19,518 nt of DNA from Fomitopsis serialis (Eukaryota > Basidiomycota > Agaricomycetes > Polyporales > Fomitopsidaceae): assembly GCF_022376445.1 (NCBI RefSeq), contig NW_025955589.1, forward strand, positions 1-19,518, written 5' to 3'. This document shows positions 9,080-17,451 of this stretch, piece after piece (positions within the stretch are counted from its first letter, which is position 1; each line of letters starts with the position of its first letter). A program made the position numbers and the translations under genes. The notes under the pieces were generated by a model, which was not told the DNA's origin, made no database searches, and worked only from the letters and a program-made list of their open reading frames with translations.

Positions 9080-9466
9080 GGTGGGCGCCGCCCACATTAC
9101 TATCCCGTAGTACTACTACACACGTTCTGGCTACACCACTACATATATTCAGTGTTTGCGACACTCAGCTCGCTTTCTCCCAGTCGACTTGTCACTTAGG
9201 CAATGCGCTCGCTGCGAAAGAAAGCCCGGCCGACCCGGGTAGATGTCTTCATCATGGCCAATCCGCCACGCAATCCGCGCATGAAATGCCCGCCTCTTGC
9301 AAGGGCCTGGCGCCGCGCACGTAGACGCGCCCTAGTACAAGCTGCGTACAGCCGCTCGGTTTCTTTTGTAGCCGACGGTCGGCCAATCAACGGATGTGGG
9401 TTGTGTATAAAGCGTCGGCCGCCGTCGGCTGGCCCTATACCATTGGTGGTTTCGGCACGTCGGTTA

Positions 9467-10254
9467 CTCTATGATTATAGGGCAAAGACGCTGCCTGGTG
9501 TGGATAGGCTTGGGTTTCGCGGGACGTGCATTGCTAGCGAACGTCTTCTGTAGTGAGATGTTTGATCGCCCAGACGCAGCATTGCGTAGACACTTTTTCG
9601 TAGCACGATGAGTCTTCCCATTCTTGATTTCGTAAGGTACACGCATAGTCAACCACTCCGCACATGCCGAGCACCGTACTGCTAGAATGTCGTTCGCCTT
9701 GAACTCGGCATGGGTGTCGTCCACACGGACCCTGTCTCGAAACGACTGTAGCTTGCTGTAATTGATTTTGAAAGTCCCATCGTGAACACGATTGCGCAGG
9801 GCTTTCTGCTTCGACCACGATGATGATGTTTTCGTGCCACGCTTCGACTCTGCCCTGCCTTGACGCGAAGCCTGAAGGGAAGAGTCGGCAGAGTCTGACG
9901 CGCTCTCCGTAGACGGTATCCGCTGAGATGATGCGCCTCCTGTGGTACGTCTCACCTGCTGTTTCTGGCGCTGATCGGCTTTGGATCGAGCATCCTGGGA
10001 GTCCTAATCACCCTCTGACGAGTCAGCGACAGCTTGAGCGAGTGCAGCAGAAGCCCTAGCCTTCGTCGCAGTAGTGGGTGTACATGGAGGCTTTAGTGTA
10101 GAGGTCGATGACGTCTTCTCGTGTTTGCGCTTGCCGAGTCGGGTCCCAGACGACGTGGAAGGGAAGGTGGTAGAGTCGACTGATGAAGGTATGATAGCAG
10201 GGTCCGAGTCACAGACGTCACCGTCTGTGTCCGTCGCAGCATTTCTGACGGATC
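9467..10254 (-). pseudogene. BED-like zinc finger and Ser/Thr-rich linker of the Ulp1/transposase gene
   Basis: Minus strand, in one frame from 10254 down. First a Ser/Thr-rich stretch with a basic RLGKRKHEK motif, then an in-frame TAG at 10004-10006 after DSSEGD, then the same frame continues (DSQDARSKADQRQ) into KINYSKLQSFRDRV, AEFKANDILAVRCSAC, WLTMRVPYEIKN and KTHRATKKC. The pattern C-x2-C-x16-H-x5-C, with conserved Trp and basic residues, is a BED-like C2HC finger and would bind DNA. It ends at the nested insertion; the continuation is at 7224. The intron at 10255-10314 (60 nt, GTATGT...TTCAG) links it to the Ulp1-like part upstream, although the splice phase does not fit perfectly, which again suggests indels. 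Confidence 0.6.
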
Positions 10255-10314
10255 CTGAAGATGACCAAGCATCGGTGAGATACAAGGAGACTCAGAACAG
10301 GATCATGCACATAC

Positions 10315-11527
10315 CTCGCTAGCATTTTGCAGCGCTTCGGAAAGCCGAAGATACCACTCCATTCGATGCTGGGCTGATGTCGATTGTGTCCATGGTTCTT
10401 AATGAAGAAGCTTTGCGGCGATAAGACTATAACAAACGATCCCACATGAGTCGCAGTCTGCCTGTCTCGGGCATACCAAGAGGGCGAAGGCGACACGATG
10501 AGTGATTTTGCGACAAGGTCAGAGCACAGATGACCCAGCCACCACTCAAGAAGTTTGATCGTTTTGTTCGGCGGTTTGGCGGCAGCATTCTTAGAGTCGC
10601 AGTACGTATAGGTATACGTAGGGAGTGATATGACAAGAACCGTCCAGCGGGAGTTGTGTACGAACAGGGTGAACACGAGTTCTTCAACTTGAATAGGCAG
10701 AGCACGACGCGAGTACGGCTGTTCTCTGAGAGTCGTCGGGAGATGAGAATCCAGCCCAGCATTAACCATGTCACCGTTGACCCACTGATCGGAAAGGAGG
10801 GATGCCAGGTCTTCGGTGGTCAATAGCACTGGGCTACTAAAGCCGGGGACAGTCGAATCCCAAGCCACACTCGTCCATGTCTCCCTGCGCTCTTCCAGTC
10901 AGCGAGCATCACGCAGCTTCGATTGCCGTCGGCTACACGGTTGAGCCATGCAGACGCTCGGAGCCACTTCTTGTGTTTCCGCTCTGACGTCTCGAGTTCG
11001 CCCAGGAGGGCTTCGACCCAAAGTGGGTATCACCCAGAAACGTCGGAAGGGAGGTATGTTGAACGAGCCCCACTAAGCCAGGCATCGTTGAAGATCTGGC
11101 GTAGGCTGCTGACCTGCTCGACAGCACTCATGATATGCTGTAGGGCCTCCTCATCGAGCATAAAGTCATTGTCTTGGACCAAGACAGAGGGTAAGTCTTG
11201 GCTGAAACGCACCCCGACCGAGGCGGAAGTGGTAGGTGGCCGCAGCGGAGGTTGAAAGCAAAGAAGTGCATCGACGGTGAGGGATGTTTTCGGAATGAAT
11301 GTGGATCGCAGGCTCTGCGGGATCGTACGCGCATGATCCCTGGCGTGGCGAACGTGAACCGGAATCCCGTTGCTCCGTGTTTTGCCGATACCGAGCCATT
11401 CTTCCGCGTGAAACGACGCGAGGCTGTTGATAGCTGAAGAAGAGGCAGCCGTTTCCTGGCCGCTGGCGCGATCCCCATGGGTAGGCGTGCACGACAAGAT
11501 ATCTGACCCGCCGTCCTCATTGGGCAC
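10315..11527 (-). pseudogene. Ulp1/C48-like cysteine peptidase, N-terminal part of a transposon gene
   Basis: Minus strand. N-terminal blocks DALLCFQPPLRPPTTSASVG, VRFSQDLPSVLVQDNDFML and EALQHIMSAVEQVSSL are typical of basidiomycete transposon proteins carrying a Ulp1-like domain. TGA at 11030-11032 interrupts the frame, and YPLWVEALLGELET and KKWLRASAWL continue in the same frame. After a shift near 10895 come TVPGFSSPVLLTTEDLAS, SDQWVNGDMVNAGLD and SRWTVLVISLPTYTYTYCDS, then in a third frame DCDSCGIVCYSLIAAKLLH, an in-frame TAA (10399-10401) and WTQSTSAQHRMEW. Asp in YCDS and Cys in DSCGI match the C48 Asp and nucleophile positions; the usual catalytic His before WT reads Arg, so activity is doubtful even apart from the breaks. 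No in-frame ATG is seen at the 5' end; an acceptor-like CAG near 11528-11530 suggests an upstream exon. Confidence 0.62.
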
Positions 11528-12084
11528 TGGTAAGACATTCGTATCAAGTTATGGTGGGTGGTACGAATATCGGCAGCATACCGTGGCAAGAGCATTCGCT
11601 TGGTTTTCGTATGAATGGAGACCGACAGTCAACAATAGACGGTAGCCTCATGGTAATATCCTCGTCGTTCGCGTCGCTTTGCATCATGCAAGAAATCTCA
11701 AGACAATGTTGCAGGATAGCAGACGGACGTACGTGCACTTCGTCCTCTGGCAACTTCGTCTTTAGTTCGCCCCCGCCCTTCGTCGTGCATCAATCCCGCC
11801 CGCATGGTCATCGCTACTCACCAGGATTCACCGACACCATCATCAGTCATGGAATAAACCACTTGAAACCCGAAGTATGACTTGCCTTTCTCCGCAGCTG
11901 CTTGGCCCTGTATGGTAGGTCTTCGTCTACACTGAATCTTCTTCTTTGATATTGACGGATTCGCCGAGCTCCGTGTCATCTATAGAGGAATCGGTGTACC
12001 GAAGTTAGCTGCATTTACTAGTAGTACGGCGTGAACTTCACCTAGGATGCTTTCCCCACCGAAAATTGACAGCGACCACAAGGT
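11528..12084. other. Intergenic between transposon gene and GEN1-like gene
   Basis: No supported gene. A 109-codon plus-strand frame (11551-11880) and a 69-codon minus-strand frame (11544-11753) overlap each other and have no recognisable motifs. The missing 5' exon of the Ulp1-like gene may lie here, but I could not identify it. Confidence 0.4.
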
Positions 12085-12256
12085 TGCCTATGTCCGCATG
12101 CCGATAGGACATGCGGACACGACAGCCTGTACGGCCACATATGGATCGGAGCTCGGCCGCACCAGGATCGGACATAGGCACCCTATTTGGGCGGGTTATG
12201 GCCGCCCCAGGATCGGACCTATAAGCGCCTTGTCCGGGTTCCACTGAAACCCGCCC
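12085..12256. repeat. Palindrome and direct-repeat cluster upstream of the GEN1-like gene
   Basis: TGTCCGCATG (12091-12100) pairs with CATGCGGACA (12110-12119). TGCCTATGTCCG (12085-12096) pairs with CGGACATAGGCA (12169-12180). GGGCGGGTT (12189-12197) pairs with AACCCGCCC (12248-12256). A direct repeat of about 22 bp, GGCCGCMCCAGGATCGGAC, occurs at 12155-12176 and 12200-12223. The second copy ends in CTATAAGC, a TATA-like sequence about 57 bp before the ATG. The cluster may be promoter architecture or a small MITE-like insertion in the promoter. Confidence 0.7.
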
Positions 12257-12277
12257 GTATCAGACCTACTCAACTCG

Positions 12278-15233
12278 ATGGGTGTTGCTGGTCTGTGGGA
12301 TGTACGTGCTTCTTCTTGCAACCTCTAGATGGTGGGAATGTTGACAATCGGGTAGATTCTCCGTCCGGCGGGAGACACGCGTTCTCTTACCCATCTAGCT
12401 GTCGTCGACGGCTTCGAGGCCAACCCAGACGGAGTGCGCGGTTTCCGTGTCGGCATTGACGCAAGCATCTGGTTCTATCATGCAGCGCATGGCGGGCGGG
12501 CAGGGGAGAACCCCGAACTTCGAACACTGTTCTTCAGATGCACCAGGCTCATGAGTGCCCCATTTCTACCGCTCTTTGTATTCGACGGACCAAAGAGGCC
12601 CGAAACCAAGCGCGGCAACAGGATCAGTGGGAAAAACCATTGGATGATACAAGGCATGCAAGAGATCATCAACGCATTTGGTTTTGAGTGGTGCATGGTG
12701 GGTAGCATCCCTACTACGTTTCAACTCACTGCATATATCAACGCGCTTTGGCTGATAGGCACCTGGAGAAGCGGAGGCAGAGCTCGCTTATTTGAATCAC
12801 ATCGGTGTCATTGACGCTGTGTACACCGACGATGTGGATGCATTCCTTTTTGGAGCGAAGATGATTGTCCGGAAGTGAGTGGTTCTCCCACTAATTTACG
12901 TGCATATCGGTCTAGGTAGCAAGTCTGGAAACTGTCTACTCTATCTCTGTTATGAGCTGAGTACTTGCAGTTGGATGCCCTCAGGGAACCATCGCCATAA
13001 TTTGCGCATGCAAATTCGCAATGTCCCGTTACATTCTTCCCACTTTCATAGTCTCGCCGCAAATACTCCACGTGTTTGTGTCGAACCTACCCACTTTCGT
13101 ATCGCCCATCTCTTATAGCATCCCTAGACCTTGATACTGATGATTTCTGTTTGGTAGTCCAAGCACGACACTGTATGGTAACCGCGCGCATGCCCTCAAA
13201 AATAGTGCGGGCGTCGAAGACGGCAATCACGTTGCGACGTACACCTCGCACGCAATACTTACGCACCCCTCAATTGAGCTCACACATGGCGGACTAATCC
13301 TCATGGGCATCCTCTGTGGGGGCGACTACCATCCCGCCGGTCTCATCGGGTGTGGTTCCACGATTGCGCACGGGCTCGCACGTTGCGGTTTCGGCGATAG
13401 CCTTTACAACGCAGCGCGCACACTACCGCGCTCGGAGCTCCGTGCCTTCCTACGCGTATGGGTCGAGGAAGTGCGCATTGAGCTCCACACAAATGCGCGT
13501 GGAATCCTCAGCAAGAAGTACACTGCGCTGGCGAGAAGATCCCTGAGGACTTTCCCGACATCGATGTCCTATTATCGTACACAAACCCTGTCACGTCCGA
13601 GTCGGAGGCAGCTTCCAAAGGCCGCGTGCCGAAGATCACGATGCTTGACTGGGAGAAAGAGCCTGACCTAGGAAAGATTGCTGGCTTGTGCGAAATGTAC
13701 TTCGAATGGGGCGTCAAGGAGACCATCATGAAGCGTTTTCGCACAATCCTTTGGCCTGCTGTAGTGCTGCGGATACTCAGACGCGTCGCGTTGTCGGAGG
13801 ACATGCGCACTATGTCTCAGGCAGCCCGCTCAGTGTTGCTCCATCCTGCCACCCCTACGAGGAAAGACAAGAATAGGGAGCGCCATGTGCCTGGGACGCC
13901 GTCGTCGATTATCACGAAGCATTTCTCCTCGCTCCACCTGAGCTCGCCTAAACGCGCCGGACGTACCGACTGCGACACCGAGGATGAAGGCGACGAAGAC
14001 AAGCTCATCGTCAAGATCCACTCGTCTCGGCAACATACATCCACAGATAATGTTCTCGAGTATCGTATCGAGGTTGCCCCTGTACATCTCGTTCGACTAT
14101 CTGAATCCGGGCTGAGGGGTCTCCGTACTGCATTGGCAACGGGGTTGGACAGCGGCTCAAACGTGCTAGAAGGAGACGAATCGGACGGCGTTGTTCAAGG
14201 AAAGAAGCGTTTACCGAAACCGCCACCCAATCCTAAGGATCACCTCAGGATCTGGATGCCCGCGTGCATGATACGCATCGCGCGGCCGGACCTTGTGGAG
14301 GGATTCGAAAGAATCCAGGAGATGCGTACGACCGAAAAGGTGGCAGTGAACGCTCGTAGCACCGCACGTGGTTCCAAGGTCAAACGGAGCAACGCCTTCG
14401 GGTCAAAGGCAAAGGCAGGGAAGGATGTCGCGGTGTTAGGCTTGGAGTACGAAGAAGAGAGTTCAGACGGGTCTCCGACTCCAACCAGACCGACGCCAAA
14501 CGCCTGCGCCGCCAAGGGAAAACCAGCTATCATGGCTCCAGTCCCTGAACAAACCGGCAGCATCAAGGTGTTCTCCGGAGTCGTTGAACAGCCCGTGCGT
14601 ATGAGCAGTAAACCAAACAAGGCGAAGTCAACCACCATCAGCACCCCCGACAGTGACATCGACGACGACAGACAGGCGTCTGCGGTATTATTCGCAGCCG
14701 ATAGTGCGAATCGGAACATTCGTCGTCTGCATGCAAAGCGATCGTGGACCCGCGGCCAGTCTCCGGCCGGCACGCACAATGACCCAGCTAACGACGACGG
14801 GCCACTCCAGAAATCCCCCCGCAAATCTCAGAAGCATACATCGCCACGTAAACAGGGCACATCACGGCCGAGGTCCCTCATATCCGTCTCATCGTCCAGT
14901 GAAGGTGATCAGTTTGCAGTTGTGTCCTTTCCCCTCGGGCCGTCGCCAGTGCGCCAGCCTCCTGCCACGAAAGCGCCATCCTCATCGCCGTCGCGGCGCA
15001 AACACTTCTCTGATGTGTCGACGATATCTATATCAAGTGACTCGGAGCCGGAGAACGCTCGAAAGCCCAAGACAGCCTCACCCCTGCTGGTGAGACATAC
15101 AGAAGTGACAGCGCCGAAAGCGTCAGTAGGCCACACTGGTACGTCGGCGAGATCTAGAACGAGACCCACTGGGAGACCCTTGGTACGAGAACGAGTAGTA
15201 GCGGATCCTAACGAAATCATCGATCTTACGTGA
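12278..15233 (+). CDS. GEN1-type Holliday-junction resolvase / XPG-family nuclease (one frameshift)
   Basis: Start ATG 12278 gives MGVAGLWD, the XPG N-terminus. Introns are 12302-12355, 12698-12758 and 12875-13157. Metal-binding acids of the Rad2/XPG family are all visible: GIDASIWFY (Asp43), FVFDGPKRP (Asp85), APGEAEAELA (Glu126/128/130), TDDVDAF (Asp146/147/149) and CGGDY (Asp217), the last in the helix-hairpin-helix region after THGGLILMGIL. At 13532/13533 the frame shifts as if one base were missing: KKYTALA is followed in the next frame by EKIPEDFPDIDVLLSYTNP, which stays open to TGA 15231-15233. Read literally, translation stops at 13669-13671 (331 aa); allowing the shift, about 852 aa. 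Downstream lie LGKIAGLCEMYFEWGVKET, a chromodomain-like block (VLEYRIEVAPVHLVRL, then RIWMPACMIRIA) and a long basic/Ser-rich tail. Family role: cutting Holliday junctions and flaps in the nucleus. The shift may be recent inactivation or a sequence error. Confidence 0.88.
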
Positions 15234-15294
15234 TACACGGCCAGCTCTACACTCGTGTAACCAGTAGTCTGTCGAGTTACGATAGTATAATCCG

Positions 15295-15300
15295 AATAAA
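15295..15300 (+). promoter_or_regulatory. Candidate polyadenylation signal of the GEN1-like gene
   Basis: AATAAA lies about 60 bp after the stop codon of the GEN1-like frame. Fungal poly(A) signals are loose, so this is only suggestive. Confidence 0.35.
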
Positions 15301-16105
15301 CTAACTTCTTGCTACACATATGCATCCATCGCCGAAAGTGCATCCTAGCGACCGTTAACGAGCTTGAATCATAATGCTTGACTTCCTTATCATTTTTGTC
15401 TGTGTGATGCACAGATTGTCGGTCATTATCTCGGACTCCTTGATCAAGTTGGGGCCTGAAAATATGCTACCCAAGGCTCCATGACAGCGGTAGCGCCATT
15501 CGTCCGACGCACTGTTAGCCGGTCAGACATGGTAAGATATAATGATTTAGCCAGATGTTCGTCGTGAACGTTGTCCGCCTGAGACATTGTTGCTCCCTGC
15601 GCAGGTCGACGAGCCTACTATGATCACATATCCACGACCGACTGTTAGGAGCCTGTTGGATCCCAACAGTCGGATGGCACTCGAGACGCACTATCTTAGG
15701 CAGGCCTAAGCTATTTCGAATAATGTAAGGACTGGGACTGGCCACAAGCAAGGTGCCTGCGGGCATGTAGTACTAGTAATCTCCCTAAGCAGACGTAGAC
15801 AATCCCTTCAACATTCGTGCCTCAGAATCTCCTTGCCTGACCGTAGTAGGCACTTAATGTAGAACACGACGTAATACATGTGTTTAGGCCGAGCCAAGGA
15901 GCATGCCCGTAGGAGCATGGGACAGGAGTACATGGTCCCGTCAACCATAGGGCGACGACGCGGAAAGACTGAGTAATCGCGGCAATGGTCAAGACATGGC
16001 TGTCATGTACCATCGAGACAGCTACACTGGTGCAGCATCGACAGGGAAACCGAATGTTTCGGACGCCAGGTGATTACAATAATAATACAATTCAACGCAC
16101 GCAGT
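15301..16105. other. Intergenic between convergent GEN1-like and EMC1-like genes
   Basis: No gene is supported. The stretch includes the TGTTGG palindrome at 15654-15668 and several TACTAGTA-like words. Short minus-strand frames (15515-15766, 15822-16013) have no recognisable motifs. Confidence 0.4.
15654..15668. repeat. LTR-end-like palindrome TGTTGGATCCCAACA
   Basis: The 15-bp near-palindrome, with outer arms TGTTGG/CCAACA, resembles starts of Copia LTRs, which often read TGTTGG...CCAACA. CGACTGTT (about 15639) and AACAGTCG (15665-15672) form a further inverted pair around it. No opposite LTR end or target duplication was found. Confidence 0.4.
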
Positions 16106-16950
16106 CTAGTCATACCACCGCTCACGCAGTCGCTCCTTCCTCACCATGAATTTCGTGATGACGATGGCGAGTGCTAGCCCGGCCACAGTCAAGACAAGCT
16201 GAACCTTGTTGAAGCTCTCACTCAGCACGACGAACGCATATGACGGTGCAATTCGCGTGACGACAATGTCGCACGGTTACCTGGAACCTTGCCGAGGGAT
16301 GCAATGTGCCTATGGAGAGGTTGTCTTCGCCGGGAGCGAAGCCAAACGTCCAGGTGATGTTGGTTATATGCTTGTCGGTGGAGTCGACCTCGGACGAGGT
16401 TCTGTGTCCGGAGAATCGACGCTGGCCGGAAGCACCGTTACGAAGGGAGAAGATGGATGGGACGAGTTGACAGAGGCTTCCTTGATTTCTTCCGTTTCGA
16501 AGATAGACGTGCGCCTGGCTCTGTGCTCAGTATGATAGGTACCATAGGTTGCGAAACTGGCTATTGACCTGCACGAACTCATCTAGCATGACGACGGGTT
16601 CTTGGGAGCCGCTGCGGAGCAAGTACACTTCAATGACGGGCCAGGCAATGATGTCGAATCCATCAGCAGATACCAGCACGCCTCTTGCATGTTCGCCCGC
16701 CAGCGCGTCCACATGGAAGAGGGTCATGCCCACAAGACACTTCAATCGTCCCATAGGTCAGCGCCAGCTCCAGCCATCAGCTCCGAGACACGCTGCCCGC
16801 CTTCCTCTGAGTGACCAACACGACCTGCGGCGCATCTCCATCGCCCACCGTTCACCGCGCCGTCCGCAGAGTCGATGCCATACAGCTTCCGGTGCGTCAT
16901 CGCGGCGAGGACGATTTGCGGAATCCGAACACGAAGATCTGTGCGGAGTT
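16106..16950 (-). pseudogene. EMC1-like (ER membrane protein complex subunit 1) degenerate copy
   Basis: Minus strand. The end FNKVQLVLTVAGLALAI, ITKFMVRKERLRERWYD and TAG (16106-16108) is the EMC1 C-terminus: one membrane helix followed by a basic tail. Upstream pieces, N to C: QIVLAAMTHRKLYGIDSADG (about 16870-16930, propeller), GDAPQVVLVTQRKAGS (about 16795-16845), TLFHVDALAGEHARG, GFDIIAWPVIEVYLL and PVVMLDEFVQV (16527-16754), ITNITWTFGFAPGED (about 16330-16375) and ASLGKVPGNRATL (about 16265-16300). The pieces lie in different frames. SADGAV runs almost directly into DGDAPQVV, and GNRATL almost directly into VVTRIAPSYAF, although in the family these are separated by tens and by hundreds of residues. 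These internal deletions make it a pseudogene. EMC1 acts in membrane-protein insertion at the ER and is normally single copy, so an intact copy is expected elsewhere. Confidence 0.7.
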
Positions 16951-17451
16951 ATTGCGGAAGTCTATCAGGGTTCCGGTTAACGACGTACCTGCGCGTCGGA
17001 CGATTCTCAGACGAGACGGTTGCCAAACGACTCTTCCTCGTGTGCCACATGGGAGGTGGGAAGCACCTCCGGCTTCATCGAGACGTTTGTGCCGAAGCCG
17101 GCCCTGCGAACGACGCGATGAACGACACACGGTTGTAGTAAAGGGACTCGTGACGGAGGCCGCGCGGGACTGGGTGCGGGCCATGGGGGCACCCGAGTGG
17201 GCGGGGAGATGGAAGCCTGCGCCATTGCGGCGTTGTGGCGGTTGCAAAAACTCTTGAAAATGGTGGCCTTCATGACGAACTCAATCCGGTCGAGAGGGAC
17301 GAACCAGACGATGTCCTGCAGACGCGTAGGTTAGAAGGTGTCGAGGACCATGATATGATCGAAGACGTAACCAGACCCAAACGGCACTTATCGACCCTGC
17401 CTACCATACAAACCTGAGCAGACCGCGACCAGACATCGTCGGGACTGACGC
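16951..17451. other. Junction zone between EMC1-like and Rpt5-like copies
   Basis: Minus-strand frames include DIVWFVPLDRIEFVMKATIF (about 17260-17320) and HIMVLDTF (about 17345-17365), which look coding, but I cannot assign them. They could be diverged N-terminal EMC1 sequence or a third gene fragment. No Rpt5 sequence after Walker A was found here. Confidence 0.35.

Larger units (their letters stand above)
7254..9464. mobile_element. Nested 2.2-kb insertion with short TIRs and GTCGGC-rich ends
   Basis: The minus-strand transposon protein is conserved down to about 9490 (ARPAKPKPIHTRQ) and resumes at about 7215 (KLPCPGLTH), blocks that are adjacent in relatives, so the DNA between is inserted. 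ACCGACG (7254-7260) and CGTCGGT (9458-9464) form terminal inverted repeats, bordered by TA at 7252-7253 and 9465-9466, a possible target duplication. GTCGGC/GCCGAC recurs near both ends: 7288-7303, 7340-7348, 7781-7790, 7814-7822, 7838-7846, 9371-9383, 9413-9420 and 9424-9434. No transposase is recognisable inside, so it would be non-autonomous. Caveat: TATGCCAATGAGACC (7232-) just outside resembles TATGCCAATGGTCC (7787-) inside, so the left end may lie a little further left. TIRs of 7 bp are short. Confidence 0.55.

Noticed and set aside
9082..9097. GTGGGC-GCC-GCCCAC hairpin after the cargo frame, like a terminator
   Set aside because: Intrinsic terminators of this type do not apply in a fungal nuclear genome, and no T-run follows.
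9203..9553. 116-codon plus-strand frame with an Arg-rich N-terminus
   Set aside because: It crosses the right end of the nested element into the zinc-finger region read on the minus strand, so it is a shadow frame.
14240..14824. 194-codon minus-strand frame
   Set aside because: It lies wholly inside the GEN1 tail coding sequence on the plus strand and has no domain motifs.
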